Source: Maritimibacter alkaliphilus HTCC2654 (lineage in GTDB: Bacteria; Pseudomonadota; Alphaproteobacteria; Rhodobacterales; Rhodobacteraceae). From it: DNA of 64,000 nucleotides. Below are positions 16,708 through 27,547 of this stretch, one piece after another. The stretch is from contig NZ_CH902578.1 of NCBI RefSeq assembly GCF_000152805.1, positions 1,949,834-2,013,833 on the forward strand, given 5' to 3'. The stretch's first letter is position 1; each line of letters opens with the position of its first letter. The translations under genes and the position numbers were made by a program. The notes beneath the pieces were generated by a model. That model searched no databases, was not told the origin of the DNA, and saw only the letters and a list, made by a program, of their open reading frames with translations.

Positions 16708-16965
16708 ATGATACGACTGGCCGCGCTCGCCGCATTCGCCGTGACACTGGTCGGCTGCACGGACAGCTGGACCTACGAAAAGACCGGCCGCGCCGTTATC
16801 CACGATGGTGTCCCCTACGACATCTACGCGTTGAAGGCCGAAGTGACCAACACCCATGGCGGCTTGCCCAAGGTCACCACGGCCGAGGTCGTCCGGGTCG
16901 GCGACAAGTTCCTGCAATGCGAACCGGACTGCGGAAAAGCGGTCTTTCGCGAATTGGTGAAGTGA
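16708..16965 (+). CDS. small lipoprotein 3 of the tandem set
   Basis: 85 residues, preceded by GGGGGAGG. Lipobox LVGC with C17. The mature part (VIHDGVPYDIYALKAEV) aligns with [18 protein letters not shown] of lipoprotein 4, and the end LQCEPDCGKAVFREL carries the same C-x3-C (C71/C75). I read it as a paralogue of the adjacent genes. No known family recognised. Confidence 0.72.
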   Translation: MIRLAALAAFAVTLVGCTDSWTYEKTGRAVIHDGVPYDIYALKAEVTNTHGGLPKVTTAEVVRVGDKFLQCEPDCGKAVFRELVK

Positions 16966-17003
16966 TCGGTTTCTTCGGCCCACGTTCGGGCACTGTTCAT
17001 TTC

Positions 17004-17009
17004 AGGAGG
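17004..17009 (+). promoter_or_regulatory. strong Shine-Dalgarno AGGAGG for a TTG start
   Basis: AGGAGG five bases before TTG 17015 supports this rare start codon; the next in-frame ATG lies after the signal peptide core. Confidence 0.7.
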
Positions 17010-17014
17010 CGATA

Positions 17015-17359
17015 TTGAAGCCAATTTCCATTCTTGCCCTCGGCGCACTCATGACCCTCGCGGCCTGCGACCTCGGCGAAACGCGGACCTATCGGACCGG
17101 CAACACCGTCACCGTGAACGGCCAGAAATTCGACATCTGGGAAGTGCAGAGAGTGGAGCTTGTCCGGGTGTCCGGCAATGTCGTGGAAAGCTGGGTGCCG
17201 GCCGGTCAGGAAGTGAAGATCGGCAGCGAGTTCGTGCCGTGCGAAGGCGGGTGCGCCCAGACGGTGCAACGGTATCTGGCCAATGCCACGGCACGTGCCG
17301 GGCAGGTGGTCGAAAGTGCGGCGGCGACCTCGCCCCGGCTCGAGGACGTTTCGGAATAG
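17015..17359 (+). CDS. small lipoprotein 4 of the tandem set (TTG start)
   Basis: 114 residues. TTG start preceded by a perfect AGGAGG. Lipobox LAAC with C18. [23 protein letters not shown] and the pair C76/C80 in [16 protein letters not shown] repeat the pattern of lipoproteins 2 and 3, followed by a longer C-terminal tail. Envelope protein of unknown role. rimO begins 88 bp downstream. Confidence 0.72.
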   Translation: MKPISILALGALMTLAACDLGETRTYRTGNTVTVNGQKFDIWEVQRVELVRVSGNVVESWVPAGQEVKIGSEFVPCEGGCAQTVQRYLANATARAGQVVESAAATSPRLEDVSE

Positions 17360-17447
17360 GCGCCTTGCCAGCGGCCCGGCGCCGAGGCCGACGCGGCGCG
17401 GGATCGTGCCCCTTTCCACAAGCCACGGCAGCGCGTATATCCCGCTG

Positions 17448-18815
17448 ATGTCCACGAACCCGCCCGATCTTCGCCCCGACCTCGCCCGTGCCGTGCTGCG
17501 CGAAGACTCGCGCCCCGGCCAGCCCAAAATCGGCATGGTCAGCCTTGGCTGCCCCAAGGCGCTGGTGGACAGCGAACGCATCCTGACCCGCCTGCGGGCC
17601 GAGGGCTATGCGATCAGCCCGGATTACGCGGGCGCGGATGCGGTCATCGTGAACACCTGCGGATTTCTCGACAGCGCCAAGGCCGAAAGCCTTGAGGCGA
17701 TTGGCGAGGCGCTGAACCGGAACGGGCGGGTGCTGGTCACCGGCTGTCTCGGCGCCGACCCTGAGTATATCACCGGCGCGCACCCGAGCGTTCTGGCGGT
17801 CACCGGCCCGCACCAGTACGAGCAGGTTCTGGATGCGGTGCACAAGGCCGTCCCGCCTCAGCCCGACCCGTTCGTCGATCTGCTGCCCGCGACCGGGGTG
17901 ACGCTGACCCCGCGCCACTACAGCTATCTGAAGATTTCCGAGGGCTGTAACCACGCCTGCAAGTTCTGCATCATCCCGGACATGCGCGGCAAACTCCAAT
18001 CGCGCCCGGCCCATGCGATCGTGCGCGAGGCCGAGAAACTGGTCGAGGCGGGGGTCAAGGAACTCCTCGTCATATCGCAGGATACATCCGCCTACGGGCT
18101 CGACCTGAAATACGCCGAAGAGCGGGGACACCGCGCCCATATCACCGACCTCGCCCGCGATCTGGGGTCGCTCGGGGCTTGGGTGCGGCTTCACTATGTC
18201 TACCCCTACCCGCATGTGCGCGAGCTGATCCCGCTGATGGCCGAGGGGCTGATCCTGCCCTATCTCGACATTCCGTTCCAACATGCCGACACGGGCGTCC
18301 TGAAACGCATGGCACGGCCAGCGGCGGCGGCGCGCACGCTGGACGAGATCGCGGCGTGGCGCGAGATCTGCCCCGACATTTCGCTCCGCTCCACGTTCAT
18401 CGTGGGCTATCCCGGCGAAACCGAGGACGAGTTTCAGGTGCTGCTCGACTGGATGGACGAGGCGCAACTCGACCGTGTCGGGTGTTTCCAGTACGAAAAC
18501 GTCGATGGCGCGCGGTCGAACGCCCTGCCGGACCATGTGCCGGACGAGGTGAAGGAAGAGCGCTGGCATCGGTTCATGGAGAAAGCACAGGCGATTTCCG
18601 AGGCGAAGCTCGCCGCCAAGGTGGGCAAGACCATCGAGGTCATCGTGGACGAGGTCGAGGAAGACGCCGCCACCTGCCGCACCAAGGCCGACGCGCCGGA
18701 GATCGACGGCTGCCTGTTCATCGACGAAGGCCACGAAGACCTGAAACCGGGCCAGATCGTTTCGGTCGTCGTGGACGAGGCGGGCGAATACGATCTGTGG
18801 GGGCGGCTGGCCTGA
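17448..18815 (+). CDS. rimO: ribosomal protein S12 methylthiotransferase
   Basis: 455 residues from ATG 17448. Radical-SAM enzyme that adds methylthio to Asp88 of ribosomal protein S12. The N-terminal UPF0004 domain has its cluster cysteines ([31 protein letters not shown]). The SAM cluster motif is CNHACKFC, and a TRAM domain ends the protein. SLGCPK and CGFLD favour RimO over MiaB. The open frame extends upstream to 17283 but only through lipoprotein 4 sequence. Confidence 0.96.
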   Translation: MSTNPPDLRPDLARAVLREDSRPGQPKIGMVSLGCPKALVDSERILTRLRAEGYAISPDYAGADAVIVNTCGFLDSAKAESLEAIGEALNRNGRVLVTGCLGADPEYITGAHPSVLAVTGPHQYEQVLDAVHKAVPPQPDPFVDLLPATGVTLTPRHYSYLKISEGCNHACKFCIIPDMRGKLQSRPAHAIVREAEKLVEAGVKELLVISQDTSAYGLDLKYAEERGHRAHITDLARDLGSLGAWVRLHYVYPYPHVRELIPLMAEGLILPYLDIPFQHADTGVLKRMARPAAAARTLDEIAAWREICPDISLRSTFIVGYPGETEDEFQVLLDWMDEAQLDRVGCFQYENVDGARSNALPDHVPDEVKEERWHRFMEKAQAISEAKLAAKVGKTIEVIVDEVEEDAATCRTKADAPEIDGCLFIDEGHEDLKPGQIVSVVVDEAGEYDLWGRLA

Positions 18816-18875
18816 GCCAGCTCCGCGCCCTGAAACAATACCCCGATTTCTGTCCGATTTAGTCCAGAACGCGCC

Positions 18876-18891
18876 TTAATCCCCGCTTAAC
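18876..18891 (+). promoter_or_regulatory. perfect CtrA-type box TTAA-N7-TTAAC
   Basis: TTAA, seven bases, then TTAAC exactly fits the alphaproteobacterial CtrA consensus. It ends 33 bp before the second sulfotransferase gene. Only sequence similarity supports it. Confidence 0.5.
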
Positions 18892-18924
18892 CGTGTTTGC
18901 GAAGGGAAAGACGAGGATCATCCG

Positions 18925-19563
18925 ATGGTGGATTTCGAGGAGTTCGAGCTGGCCTATGCGCCGGTGCCGAAAGCGGGCAGCACGGTGGTCAAGACCGCTC
19001 TGGCGACGCTTGGCAAGACCCTGCCCGAGGCCGACGATCCGGCCTGGGTCCACAATCACATGCCGACCCGCCGCTTCAATTCCGAGACCTTCGCCCGCTC
19101 GGCCGACTTCTGGCGGTTCACCGTCATCCGCGACCCGATCGAGCGCCTGCTTGCCGTCTATACGGACCTGATCCTCGGGCGTGACGTGCTCGCCTATGCC
19201 GCCGATGTGCGGCGGGGCCGGATCGACATGCCGACGCGGCCCGACCCGGACTTTTTCTTCCAGAACCTCGACCGCTATCGCGCGGCCTCCTTCGCGATCA
19301 AACATCACGCGATGAAACAGATGGTGTTCACCGGACCCGACCTTGGCGCCTATGACCACATCTACGATGCAGGCCGGCTTGGCGACGTGGTGTCCGATCT
19401 GTCCTGCATGACCGGGCGGCGCATCACGCTCCCGCCGCCCGCGCAGGTCGTGTCACACGAGCCGCTCAAGATGCGCGATCTCAAGCCCGAAACCCGTGCC
19501 ATCATCCGGGCCGAGGCGGCGGCGGATTACGAGGCGTTCTCGGGGTTTCTCGTCGCCGCGTAG
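18925..19563 (+). CDS. sulfotransferase family 2 protein (second copy)
   Basis: 212 residues with the PAPS-binding loop VPKAGSTVVKTAL and the 3'-phosphate motif TVIRDPIERLLAVYTD. It is shorter than the 9662-10480 enzyme and only distantly similar, so it probably has a different acceptor. Start ATG with GAGG eight bases upstream, and a perfect CtrA-type box lies just ahead. The stop is directly followed (no gap) by the stop of the convergent secreted-protein gene. Confidence 0.83.
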   Translation: MVDFEEFELAYAPVPKAGSTVVKTALATLGKTLPEADDPAWVHNHMPTRRFNSETFARSADFWRFTVIRDPIERLLAVYTDLILGRDVLAYAADVRRGRIDMPTRPDPDFFFQNLDRYRAASFAIKHHAMKQMVFTGPDLGAYDHIYDAGRLGDVVSDLSCMTGRRITLPPPAQVVSHEPLKMRDLKPETRAIIRAEAAADYEAFSGFLVAA

Positions 19564-19893
19564 TCAGCGCGGGATGAGCTTGTCGAGCGCGGTGCCGTCC
19601 GCCCATGTCCCGTGCAACTCGCCGTCCGGCATGATGACGTAGACCAGCGGGGCCGAACTGCCCCAATCGATCGTCACGACATCGCCGCTCAACGGCCCCT
19701 GCCCGGTGTAGGTCTGCCCCCCGATGGTCCAGCGGATCGAAACGAACCCATCCTCCTGCACCAGTTCGGCCGCACCGGAATAGGCGCTGCCATCCGGGTT
19801 GCGCCCTTGGGCGGTGTAGCTGCCCGTGACGTCGGCGGCAGCGAGGCTGGCGATCAGCGCAAAGGGCGCGGCGAGAACAAGTCGAGGGATCAT
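19564..19893 (-). CDS. small secreted protein of unknown function
   Basis: 109 residues from ATG 19893, preceded by AAGGAG at good distance. The signal peptide (MIPRLVLAAPFALIASLAAA, probable cleavage near residue 20) is followed by a beta-rich domain (VTGSYTAQG, AELVQEDGFVSIRWTIGGQTY, MPDGELHGTWADG) that recalls small lipocalin-like or fibronectin-like periplasmic domains. Length and signal suggest a periplasmic protein; no function assigned. The longer frame to 20145 lies inside sdaA and is rejected. Confidence 0.75.
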   Translation of the reverse strand: MIPRLVLAAPFALIASLAAADVTGSYTAQGRNPDGSAYSGAAELVQEDGFVSIRWTIGGQTYTGQGPLSGDVVTIDWGSSAPLVYVIMPDGELHGTWADGTALDKLIPR

Positions 19894-19952
19894 GGCATGG
19901 CTCCTTGGAAATACGCGTCCAAGGGTAGCAGTGCGCCGGGGTCTGGCAAGCC

Positions 19953-21356
19953 TCAGCACTCCGGCAGGTTGACCGCGATACCGCCCTGCGAGGTTTCCTT
20001 GTAGCGCACGTCCATGTCGCGGCCCGTCTCCATCATCACGCGGATGCAATTGTCGAGCGGCAGGATGTGTTCGCCGTCCGAGCGCAGGGCGAGGGAAGCC
20101 GCGGACACCGCTTTGATCGCGCCCATCGCATTGCGTTCGATGCACGGCACCTGAACAAGGCCCTTGGCCGGGTCGCAGGTCATGCCGAGGTGATGTTCCA
20201 GCGCGATTTCGGCTGCGTTTTCAATCTGTTCGTTCGTGCCCCCAAGGGCCGCACACAGACCGGCGGCGGCCATGGCAGAGGCCGATCCGACCTCGCCCTG
20301 ACAGCCGACCTCGGCCCCTGAAATCGAAGCGTTGGCCTTGATAAGCCCCCCGATGGCGGCGGCGGTCAGCAGGAAGTCCCGCCGCTTTTCATCCGTCACC
20401 TCGTCCGCCATGTGATCGCGCCAGTAGCGCAGCACGGCCGGGAGCGTGCCGGCGGCACCGTTCGTGGGCGAGGTCACGACCCGGCCCCCGGCGGCGTTTT
20501 CCTCGTTCACCGCCATGGCGTAGGCCGAAATCCAGTCGTTCACCACATGCGGGGCGTTGCGGTTGGAGAATTTCGTCGCGGTCAGTTCGTCGTGCAGCTT
20601 CTTCGCCCGGCGCTTCACGTTCAGACCGCCCGGCAGAATGCCCTCGTTCGCGAAGCCCCGGTCGATGCAGTCCATCATAGCGTCCGCCAGCGCGTCGAGG
20701 CCCGCGTCGAGATCGGCGATCCCGTTCGCCTCTTCGTTGGCGCGCTTCATCTGGGCGATCGTCAGCCCCGCGCGCTTGCCCATGGTGAGCATCTGGGCGG
20801 CGGAGCCGAAGGGATAGGGATAGCCCAGCGCGCGTTTCCGGTCGGACAGCGAGGTGGAGTGTTCGGCGGTGAGTTCGGCCTCGGTCATGACGAAACCGCC
20901 GCCGACCGAGAAATAGGCGGTGGTCATGTAAGGGTTTCCCGCCCCGTCGAAGACCCGGAAGATCATGCCGTTGGCGTGGTGTTCGAGCGGCGGGCCGAAG
21001 TCGAATTCGACGTCGGATTCAGGGTCAAACCTGAGCGGCGGCAGGCCCTCGGGGGTGAGGCTTCGCGACTTGGCGAGTTGCGCAATCAGCGCGTCGCCCC
21101 GGTCCGGGTTCATCGTCTCGGGCCGCTCGCCGAGCAGGCCCAGGATCACCGCACGATCCGTATGGTGCCCCTTGCCCGTCCAGGCGAGCGAGCCGTGCAG
21201 GCTGACGCGAAGACCGGCCATGTCGCCCGCGCCCGGGATGCGTTCGTCGCTCCGCAGGGCGTCGAGAAAGCGGACAGCGGCCACCATCGGGCCCATCGTG
21301 TGAGAAGACGAGGGGCCGATGCCGCGTTTGAAGATGTCGAATACCGAGATGAACAT
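19953..21356 (-). CDS. sdaA: L-serine ammonia-lyase, single-chain iron-sulfur type
   Basis: 467 residues fusing beta and alpha domains. It deaminates L-serine to pyruvate using a [4Fe-4S] cluster. [11 protein letters not shown] is the substrate loop near the N-terminus. Cluster cysteines lie in [15 protein letters not shown] and PLDNCIRVM, and the protein ends in Cys (LPEC), the 'tail-in-mouth' cysteine known from the Legionella enzyme. Start ATG 21356. Upstream, at 21486-21517, lies an inverted repeat related to the deoC-linked palindrome. Confidence 0.96.
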   Translation of the reverse strand: MFISVFDIFKRGIGPSSSHTMGPMVAAVRFLDALRSDERIPGAGDMAGLRVSLHGSLAWTGKGHHTDRAVILGLLGERPETMNPDRGDALIAQLAKSRSLTPEGLPPLRFDPESDVEFDFGPPLEHHANGMIFRVFDGAGNPYMTTAYFSVGGGFVMTEAELTAEHSTSLSDRKRALGYPYPFGSAAQMLTMGKRAGLTIAQMKRANEEANGIADLDAGLDALADAMMDCIDRGFANEGILPGGLNVKRRAKKLHDELTATKFSNRNAPHVVNDWISAYAMAVNEENAAGGRVVTSPTNGAAGTLPAVLRYWRDHMADEVTDEKRRDFLLTAAAIGGLIKANASISGAEVGCQGEVGSASAMAAAGLCAALGGTNEQIENAAEIALEHHLGMTCDPAKGLVQVPCIERNAMGAIKAVSAASLALRSDGEHILPLDNCIRVMMETGRDMDVRYKETSQGGIAVNLPEC

Positions 21357-21485
21357 GGGGCAAGCATAACGGGACGGGCGCGGCGTGACAGGAGGGGCGC
21401 GACATCCGCTCAGGATAAACCGACATTTTGGGTGTGCGGCGTGGGGGGCGCGGTGGAAAGGCGTGGGGTGCGGGCGGTCTGGTTC

Positions 21486-21517
21486 AGGATACTAGAATAC
21501 TAGGATTCTAGTATCCT
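21486..21517. promoter_or_regulatory. inverted repeat upstream of sdaA, related to the deoC palindrome
   Basis: Arms AGGATACTAGAA and TTCTAGTATCCT (12 bp, perfect) flank TACTAGGA. The block ACTAGAATACTAGGA shares AATACTAGGA with the palindrome at 3649-3672. It sits 130 bp upstream of sdaA, and no T-tract is present. Confidence 0.6.
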
Positions 21518-21598
21518 AGTGCGAATGAAAACTTTTACTTTCAATGATTTGAGTCACTCTCCGACCGCGAATTCGTTAACGCCGCGCATTCAGGCACG

Positions 21599-21632
21599 AA
21601 AAAAGGGCAGCCCGTTCAAGGCCGCCCCTTTT
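21599..21632 (-). terminator. rho-independent terminator of carB
   Basis: On the minus strand a GC-rich stem (GGGGCGGCC with GGGCTGCCC, one bulge and one G-T pair) with an AAAA/TTTT base is followed by six T, about 25 bases after the carB stop. Confidence 0.75.
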
Positions 21633-21655
21633 GCGTTTTCCCGACTTGATCGGCG

Positions 21656-24600
21656 TCAAGCGCTTTGCAGCGCCTCCACCTCCAACTCGCCCTCGAGCCG
21701 CGATTGCATCGCGCGGGCCGCCGCGTGGCTTGCCGCCGCCGTGGTGAAGTAGGGGATCTTGTCGTAAAGCGCGACCGAACGCATGGTGCGGCTGTCCTCG
21801 ACCGCCTGCGCGCCCTCGGTGGTGTTCATCACAAGCTGGACGAGGCCATCCTTCATGATGTCGACGATGGTGCGCCCGCCTTCGTATTGCTTGCGCACGA
21901 CCTCGGTTTCGATGCCCGCGTCGTTCAGGAACTTGGCGGTGCCGGAGGTGGCCATGATGGTGAAGCCCATGTCGCGCAGGATTTGGGCGGTCTCGACCAT
22001 TTCTTCGGTCTTGTCGGCGTCTTTGATCGAAAAGAACACGGTGCCCTCGGTGGGCAGCATCGTGCCCGCGCCAAGCTGCGCCTTGAGGAAAGCGCGGGCA
22101 AAGCTCTTGTCCGACCCCATCACCTCGCCGGTCGAGCGCATTTCGGGGCCAAGCAGCGTGTCGACGCCGGGGAAGCGGGCGAAGGGCAGGACCGCTTCTT
22201 TCACCGCATATTTGTCGATCAGCGGGTCGATCAGGTCGAATTTGTCCAGTGTCTCGCCCGCCATCACGCGCGCCGCGATCGAGGCGATGGGCGAGTTCAC
22301 GGCTTTCGCCACGAAAGGCACGGTCCGCGAGGCTCGGGGGTTCACTTCGATGAGGTAGATCTCCCCATCCTTTACTGCGAACTGGACGTTCATCAGACCG
22401 ACGACGCCAAGCTCCAGCGCGAGCGCCTCGGACTGAGCCTTGAGCCCGTCGATGATCTCGTCGGACAGGGAATAGGGCGGCAGCGAACAGGCGCTATCGC
22501 CGGAGTGGACGCCCGCCTCTTCGATGTGTTGCATGATGCCGGCGACGTGCACGGTCTTGCCGTCACACAGCGCGTCGACGTCGATCTCGACCGCGCCGGA
22601 CAGGTAGCTGTCGAGCAGCACCGGGCTGTCACCGGACACGACCACTGCGTCACGGATATATCGCTTGAGCCCGTCCATATCGCGCACGATTTCCATGGCG
22701 CGACCGCCCAGAACGTAGGACGGGCGGATCACCAGCGGGAAACCGATGCTTTCGGCGATCTCAAGGGCTTCCTCATCCGAATGGGCGATGCCGTTCTTCG
22801 GCTGCTTCAGGTCCAGCTTGTTCACGAGGTCTTGGAACCGCTCGCGGTCTTCGGCGCGGTCGATGGCGTCCGGCGAGGTGCCGAGGATCGGGATACCCGC
22901 CGCTGACAGGTCGTTCGCGAGTTTCAGCGGGGTCTGGCCGCCGAACTGGACGATGACACCGTGAAGTGTCCCGGCTTCCTGCTCGACGCGCAGGATTTCC
23001 ATGACATGCTCGAAGGTGAGCGGCTCGAAGTACAGGCGGTCCGAGGTGTCGTAGTCGGTCGAAACCGTCTCGGGGTTACAGTTGACCATGATGGTCTCGT
23101 AACCCGCATCGGTCAGGCTGAAACAGGCGTGACAGCAGCAGTAATCGAACTCGATCCCCTGCCCGATCCGGTTCGGACCACCGCCGAGGATGACGACCTT
23201 CTTGCGGTCCGAGGGGCGCGCTTCGCATTCGACCTCGCCCATCATCGGGACTTCGTAGGTCGAATACATATAGGGCGTCTGCGCTTCGAATTCGGCGGCG
23301 CAGGTGTCGATCCGCTTGAACACGGCGTTGACGCCGAGGTTTTGGCGGGCGCGGCGCACCTGACCTTCGTCGCGGCCCGTGAGGATCGCGAGGCGGGCGT
23401 CGGAGAAGCCCATCATCTTGAGCGCGCGCAGCCCCTCTTCCGTCACCGGGAGGCCGTCGTGGCGCACACGATCCTCGGCCTCGACGATTTCGCGGATACG
23501 GGCAAGGAACCACGGGTCGAACTGGGTGACGCCGAAAATCTCGTCATCCGACAGGCCGTGGCGCATCGCTTGCGCGATGGTGCGCATCCGGTCGGGGGTC
23601 TTTTTCGATAGCGCCGCGATGACGGCGGCCTTGTCCGGCGCGCCCTCGATTTCGACCTCGTCGAAACCGGTGAGGCCCGACTCCATCGACGCGAGTGCCT
23701 TTTGCAGCGATTCGTGGATCGTACGGCCGATCGCCATCGCCTCGCCCACCGATTTCATCGCGGTGGTCAGCGCCGGCTCGGAGCCGGGGAATTTCTCGAA
23801 GGCGAATTTCGGGATTTTGGTGACGACATAATCGATGGTCGGCTCGAACGACGCGGGCGTGACCTTGGTGATGTCGTTGTCGAGCTCGTCCAGCGTATAG
23901 CCGACGGCCAGTTTCGCGGCGATCTTGGCGATGGGAAAGCCCGTGGCTTTCGACGCCAGCGCGGACGAGCGCGACACGCGCGGGTTCATCTCGATCACGA
24001 CCATCCGGCCGTTTTCCGGGTTCACCGCCCATTGGACGTTGGAGCCGCCGGTTTCCACCCCGATCTCGCGCAGCACGTTGATCGAGTGCGTGCGCATGAT
24101 CTGGTATTCCTTGTCGGTCAGCGTGAGCGCGGGCGCGACGGTGATGGAATCGCCGGTGTGGACGCCCATCGGGTCCACGTTTTCGATGGCGCAGACGATG
24201 ATGGCGTTGTCGGCCTTGTCGCGCACGACCTCCATCTCGAACTCTTTCCAGCCGAGGAGCGACTCGTCGACGAGGATCTGGTTCACCGGCGAGGCATCCA
24301 TCCCCGAGCGGCAGTAATAGATGTATTCCTCGCGGTTATAGGCGATGCCGCCCCCGGTGCCGCCCAAGGTAAAGGCCGGGCGGATGATCGCGGGCAGGCC
24401 GATTTCCTCGAGCGTTTCGAGCGCGATCTGAACGCCTTTTTCGAGGTCGGCCTTGCCGTCGGCTTTCTTGGGCGCGGTGACGATGGTGGCGCGCGGGTTC
24501 TCGATGCCCAGACGATCCATCGCCTCGCGGAAGAGCTTGCGATCTTCCGCCATTTCAATGGCTTCACGCTTGGCGCCGATCAGTTCAACGCCGTGTTCTT

Positions 24601-24925
24601 CGAGCACGCCCATGTCGGCAAGCGCCAGAGCGGTGTTCAGCCCGGTCTGCCCGCCCATCGTAGGCAGAAGCGCGTCGGGCTTTTCCTTGGCGATGATCTT
24701 GGCGACGATCTCGGGCGTGATCGGTTCGATGTAGGTGGCGTCGGCCAGACCCGGATCGGTCATGATCGTCGCCGGGTTCGAGTTCACGAGGATGACGCGG
24801 TAACCCTCTTCGCGCAGCGCCTTGCAGGCTTGCGCCCCGGAGTAATCGAATTCGCAGGCTTGCCCGATAATGATGGGGCCCGCGCCGATAATCATGATGG
24901 ACTGGATGTCGGTTCTTTTCGGCAT
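21656..24925 (-). CDS. carB: carbamoyl-phosphate synthase large subunit
   Basis: 1089 residues from ATG 24925 with GAGG seven bases upstream. Two homologous ATP-grasp synthase halves (first [19 protein letters not shown], second [19 protein letters not shown]) build carbamoyl phosphate from bicarbonate, ammonia and two ATP. A C-terminal MGS-like allosteric domain is present. It feeds arginine (argF here) and pyrimidine synthesis. The glutaminase subunit gene carA is not in the window. An open frame to 25126 adds only out-of-family sequence. Confidence 0.98.
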   Translation of the reverse strand: MPKRTDIQSIMIIGAGPIIIGQACEFDYSGAQACKALREEGYRVILVNSNPATIMTDPGLADATYIEPITPEIVAKIIAKEKPDALLPTMGGQTGLNTALALADMGVLEEHGVELIGAKREAIEMAEDRKLFREAMDRLGIENPRATIVTAPKKADGKADLEKGVQIALETLEEIGLPAIIRPAFTLGGTGGGIAYNREEYIYYCRSGMDASPVNQILVDESLLGWKEFEMEVVRDKADNAIIVCAIENVDPMGVHTGDSITVAPALTLTDKEYQIMRTHSINVLREIGVETGGSNVQWAVNPENGRMVVIEMNPRVSRSSALASKATGFPIAKIAAKLAVGYTLDELDNDITKVTPASFEPTIDYVVTKIPKFAFEKFPGSEPALTTAMKSVGEAMAIGRTIHESLQKALASMESGLTGFDEVEIEGAPDKAAVIAALSKKTPDRMRTIAQAMRHGLSDDEIFGVTQFDPWFLARIREIVEAEDRVRHDGLPVTEEGLRALKMMGFSDARLAILTGRDEGQVRRARQNLGVNAVFKRIDTCAAEFEAQTPYMYSTYEVPMMGEVECEARPSDRKKVVILGGGPNRIGQGIEFDYCCCHACFSLTDAGYETIMVNCNPETVSTDYDTSDRLYFEPLTFEHVMEILRVEQEAGTLHGVIVQFGGQTPLKLANDLSAAGIPILGTSPDAIDRAEDRERFQDLVNKLDLKQPKNGIAHSDEEALEIAESIGFPLVIRPSYVLGGRAMEIVRDMDGLKRYIRDAVVVSGDSPVLLDSYLSGAVEIDVDALCDGKTVHVAGIMQHIEEAGVHSGDSACSLPPYSLSDEIIDGLKAQSEALALELGVVGLMNVQFAVKDGEIYLIEVNPRASRTVPFVAKAVNSPIASIAARVMAGETLDKFDLIDPLIDKYAVKEAVLPFARFPGVDTLLGPEMRSTGEVMGSDKSFARAFLKAQLGAGTMLPTEGTVFFSIKDADKTEEMVETAQILRDMGFTIMATSGTAKFLNDAGIETEVVRKQYEGGRTIVDIMKDGLVQLVMNTTEGAQAVEDSRTMRSVALYDKIPYFTTAAASHAAARAMQSRLEGELEVEALQSA

Positions 24926-25034
24926 GACGTCACCTCGGCAAAGGGCCAGCGGCGCCCGGGTGGCCCGGTCCGCAAATTGTCGTGGGTTATAGACACGAGG
25001 CGTTCGGGGGCAAGGGGGGTTTCTTGAAAATCCC

Positions 25035-26276
25035 CTATGGGTTCGCTTCGCGCCGGGCCGCAAGCACCACGAAGCCCAGCATGACGAGCGTCGCGCCGGT
25101 GTTGAGCAGGACGGGGAGCAGGCCAATGCCGCGCGTATCGCCGAAATAGATGAACACCGGCAGGCTGAGGGGCAGTGCGATCAGGGCGATTCCGAGGATC
25201 GCGATGCGCCGCGGGAGGACTTCGATCAGGCCCGGTAACAGGATCAACGGCAAGATCAGGTAGTGGACCCAGCCCAGCGGATTGGCGAGCAACGTAATGA
25301 GGACGAGGCCCATGAGCCCGGTCCAGAGCCTGAGCCGAAGGGCGAGATTGCGGGTTCCCCACCAGAGCGCCGCCGTGGCCGCGATCAGAAAGCCACGGGT
25401 CAGCCAGGCGATCCACGCGGTTTCCGGCACCATGTGGGGCCGCACGGTCAGGTCGCCCTCGCCCGTCAGCATATAGCGGGCATAGTAGAACGCCTGTTCG
25501 AGCGACACGTTGAGCGGACTGATGAGAATCTGCGCCTCGATTGCGGCCAGTTTGGCGACGAGTTCGGGGTGCAGCACCCATCCGGCGGTGCCGATGGAGG
25601 CGAGGAACAGGACAGCCATGAAAACGGCGAAGCTGGCGAGCGCCGTCCACCGCTTCTCCATGATGAAGATGAGCGCCAGCAGCACGGGCGAGATTTTGGC
25701 CATCGCCGCCAGCGCGAGGAACCCACCAGCAAGGATGTCGCGTTTCTCGGCCAGCGCCACGAACGAGGCGAGGATGAAGGCCGAGACGATCACCTGCGGC
25801 TGACCGAACCAGAACGCCATGTACCCCGGCGCGGTCGCGATCATCAGCGCGAAGGACAGGAGCGCCCAGCCCACCGGGCCGATCTGGATCGGGCGCATCA
25901 GCCGCCAGGCGAGCCACACCATCCAAACCGTCGCGGCAGCGTTCAGCACCAGCGAAATGTCGAAAAAGACCTGAGCGCCGACCGAGGTGGCGGCAGGCGC
26001 AAGTGCGGCGGCCCAGAGCGGCGGGTAGAGATAGGGCGTGAACTGCGGGGCCGAGAACCCCTCCCCCTGCGCCCAGTTCATCCACTCGACCGGCGGGTCG
26101 GTCAGGAAGGGGCGCGGCCCCGCGTCATAAACCAAAGCGGGTAGGCCTTCGCCGAAGGACCGCGCGGCATAGTAGATCGCGGACAGGTCGATCTTCCACG
26201 ACCCCCAGTTCAGCATGACGATGGCGACGGCCCAGACCCCGGCGATCAGCGCGGCAATCAGGGCGTCACGGGTCAT
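25035..26276 (-). CDS. GT87-like integral membrane glycosyltransferase
   Basis: 413 residues, about ten predicted membrane helices. N-terminal pattern [28 protein letters not shown] with an early Asp after helix 1 and [13 protein letters not shown] in the first periplasmic loop are typical of polyprenol-phosphate-dependent GT-C enzymes (GT87/DUF2029). It would add a sugar on the periplasmic face, acceptor unknown. Its ATG overlaps the stop of the CFA synthase homologue upstream (ATGA), so the two are translationally coupled. Confidence 0.78.
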   Translation of the reverse strand: MTRDALIAALIAGVWAVAIVMLNWGSWKIDLSAIYYAARSFGEGLPALVYDAGPRPFLTDPPVEWMNWAQGEGFSAPQFTPYLYPPLWAAALAPAATSVGAQVFFDISLVLNAAATVWMVWLAWRLMRPIQIGPVGWALLSFALMIATAPGYMAFWFGQPQVIVSAFILASFVALAEKRDILAGGFLALAAMAKISPVLLALIFIMEKRWTALASFAVFMAVLFLASIGTAGWVLHPELVAKLAAIEAQILISPLNVSLEQAFYYARYMLTGEGDLTVRPHMVPETAWIAWLTRGFLIAATAALWWGTRNLALRLRLWTGLMGLVLITLLANPLGWVHYLILPLILLPGLIEVLPRRIAILGIALIALPLSLPVFIYFGDTRGIGLLPVLLNTGATLVMLGFVVLAARREANP

Positions 26277-27469
26277 GGATAAAGATACTCGCGATTGGTC
26301 GGAACGGCGTGCTGATTATGTGCCAGTTGGAACTGGAAGATGACAAGCCCAAGCTCAGAGAAACTCATCTCGGAAGCCGTCAGGTAATAACGCCACATGC
26401 GGACGAACCTGTCGTCGAACATCTCGCGCACAGTGTCCACGTGCTCCTCGAACAGCGCCTTCCACGCCTGCATGGTGCGGATGTAGTGGTCGCGCCAGAC
26501 CTCGATATCCGTTGGCAGCAGGTCGGTTTTCTCGACGACCGACATGACTTCGGACATGGCCGGGATATAGCCGCCGGGGAAGATATACTTGTGAATGAAG
26601 GGCGAGGTTTGGCCAGGCGGCGTGGTGCGCCCGATGGTGTGGACCAGCGCGACGCCGTCCGGGGCCAGCACCTTGGAAATCTGATTCATGAAGACCGGGT
26701 ATTGCGGCTGGCCCACGTGTTCCATCATGCCGACCACGACGACGCGGTCGAAGGTTCCGTCTAGATGGCGGTAATCCATCAGGCGGAAATCGGTCTTGTC
26801 CGCGACGCCTGCGGCCTCGGCGCGCCTTTCGGCTTCGGCCAGCTGCTCTTTCGACAGCGTCACGCCCGTGACCTGCGCGCCGAAGGTCTTGGCCAAGTGG
26901 ATCGACAGCCCGCCCCAGCCGGACCCGATGTCCAGCACGCGCATCCCCGGCTCGATCAGCAGCTTTTTCCCGATGTGGTCCATCTTGGCGATCTGGGCCG
27001 CGTCGATGTCCATGTCCGGTTCGCGGAAATAGCCGCAGGTATATTGCAGGTTCTGATCGAGGAAGAGTTTGTAAAGTTCGGTCGGCAGGTCGTAATGCAC
27101 TTCGACGTTGCGCTTGGCGACCGAAAGCGGGTTGTGCTGGGCGATCCGTCGCAGCCCGGTGCGCGCGCCCGCCGCCGCCGCCGAGAACCGGCCCGACCCG
27201 TTTTTGCGCACGTTGCGCGAAATGAGGCGCAGAAAGCCGGTGAGATCGTCGTCATCGACGGTCAGCCCACCTTCCATATACCCCTCGCCCAGCGCGAGTT
27301 CGGGGTTCTGCATCAGGCGCTTCATGAGCCCGGCATCGGTGATGCGCAGATGGACAGGTGTGCCGGTGGCATCGCCGTAGCGTTCGCGCACCCCGTCGGG
27401 CCATGAAATGGTCAGGTCACCGTCGGTGACGAGGCGCTGAACCATGCGCCTGAGCATACCTGCAAACAT
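26273..27469 (-). CDS. cyclopropane-fatty-acyl-phospholipid synthase homologue 1
   Basis: 398 residues from ATG 27469; a GTG at 27505 is the longer alternative. The SAM-binding motif is VLDIGSGWGGLSIHLAK. CFA-specific residues are present: Cys in QYTCGYF, Glu in GMMEHVG, His in VHTIGR and the MWRYYL tyrosines. These add a methylene bridge to unsaturated acyl chains of membrane phospholipids. The next gene starts inside its stop codon. A second homologue lies 78 bp upstream. Confidence 0.88.
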   Translation of the reverse strand: MFAGMLRRMVQRLVTDGDLTISWPDGVRERYGDATGTPVHLRITDAGLMKRLMQNPELALGEGYMEGGLTVDDDDLTGFLRLISRNVRKNGSGRFSAAAAGARTGLRRIAQHNPLSVAKRNVEVHYDLPTELYKLFLDQNLQYTCGYFREPDMDIDAAQIAKMDHIGKKLLIEPGMRVLDIGSGWGGLSIHLAKTFGAQVTGVTLSKEQLAEAERRAEAAGVADKTDFRLMDYRHLDGTFDRVVVVGMMEHVGQPQYPVFMNQISKVLAPDGVALVHTIGRTTPPGQTSPFIHKYIFPGGYIPAMSEVMSVVEKTDLLPTDIEVWRDHYIRTMQAWKALFEEHVDTVREMFDDRFVRMWRYYLTASEMSFSELGLVIFQFQLAHNQHAVPTNREYLYP

Positions 27470-27547
27470 TGATTGTCCCGCTCGCGTCTGTCTGTCGGCG
27501 TGCACCTTAGACGCGAGTGGGCACAGGTAAAAGCGGTTAACGGGCGG

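Noticed and set aside
17109-18734. 541-residue minus-strand frame opposite rimO
   Set aside because: Antisense to the radical-SAM motifs of rimO; no domain features.
24926-25126. N-terminal extension of carB
   Set aside because: Extra 67 residues are Ser/Arg-rich and absent from the family; the ATG at 24925 has a proper Shine-Dalgarno.
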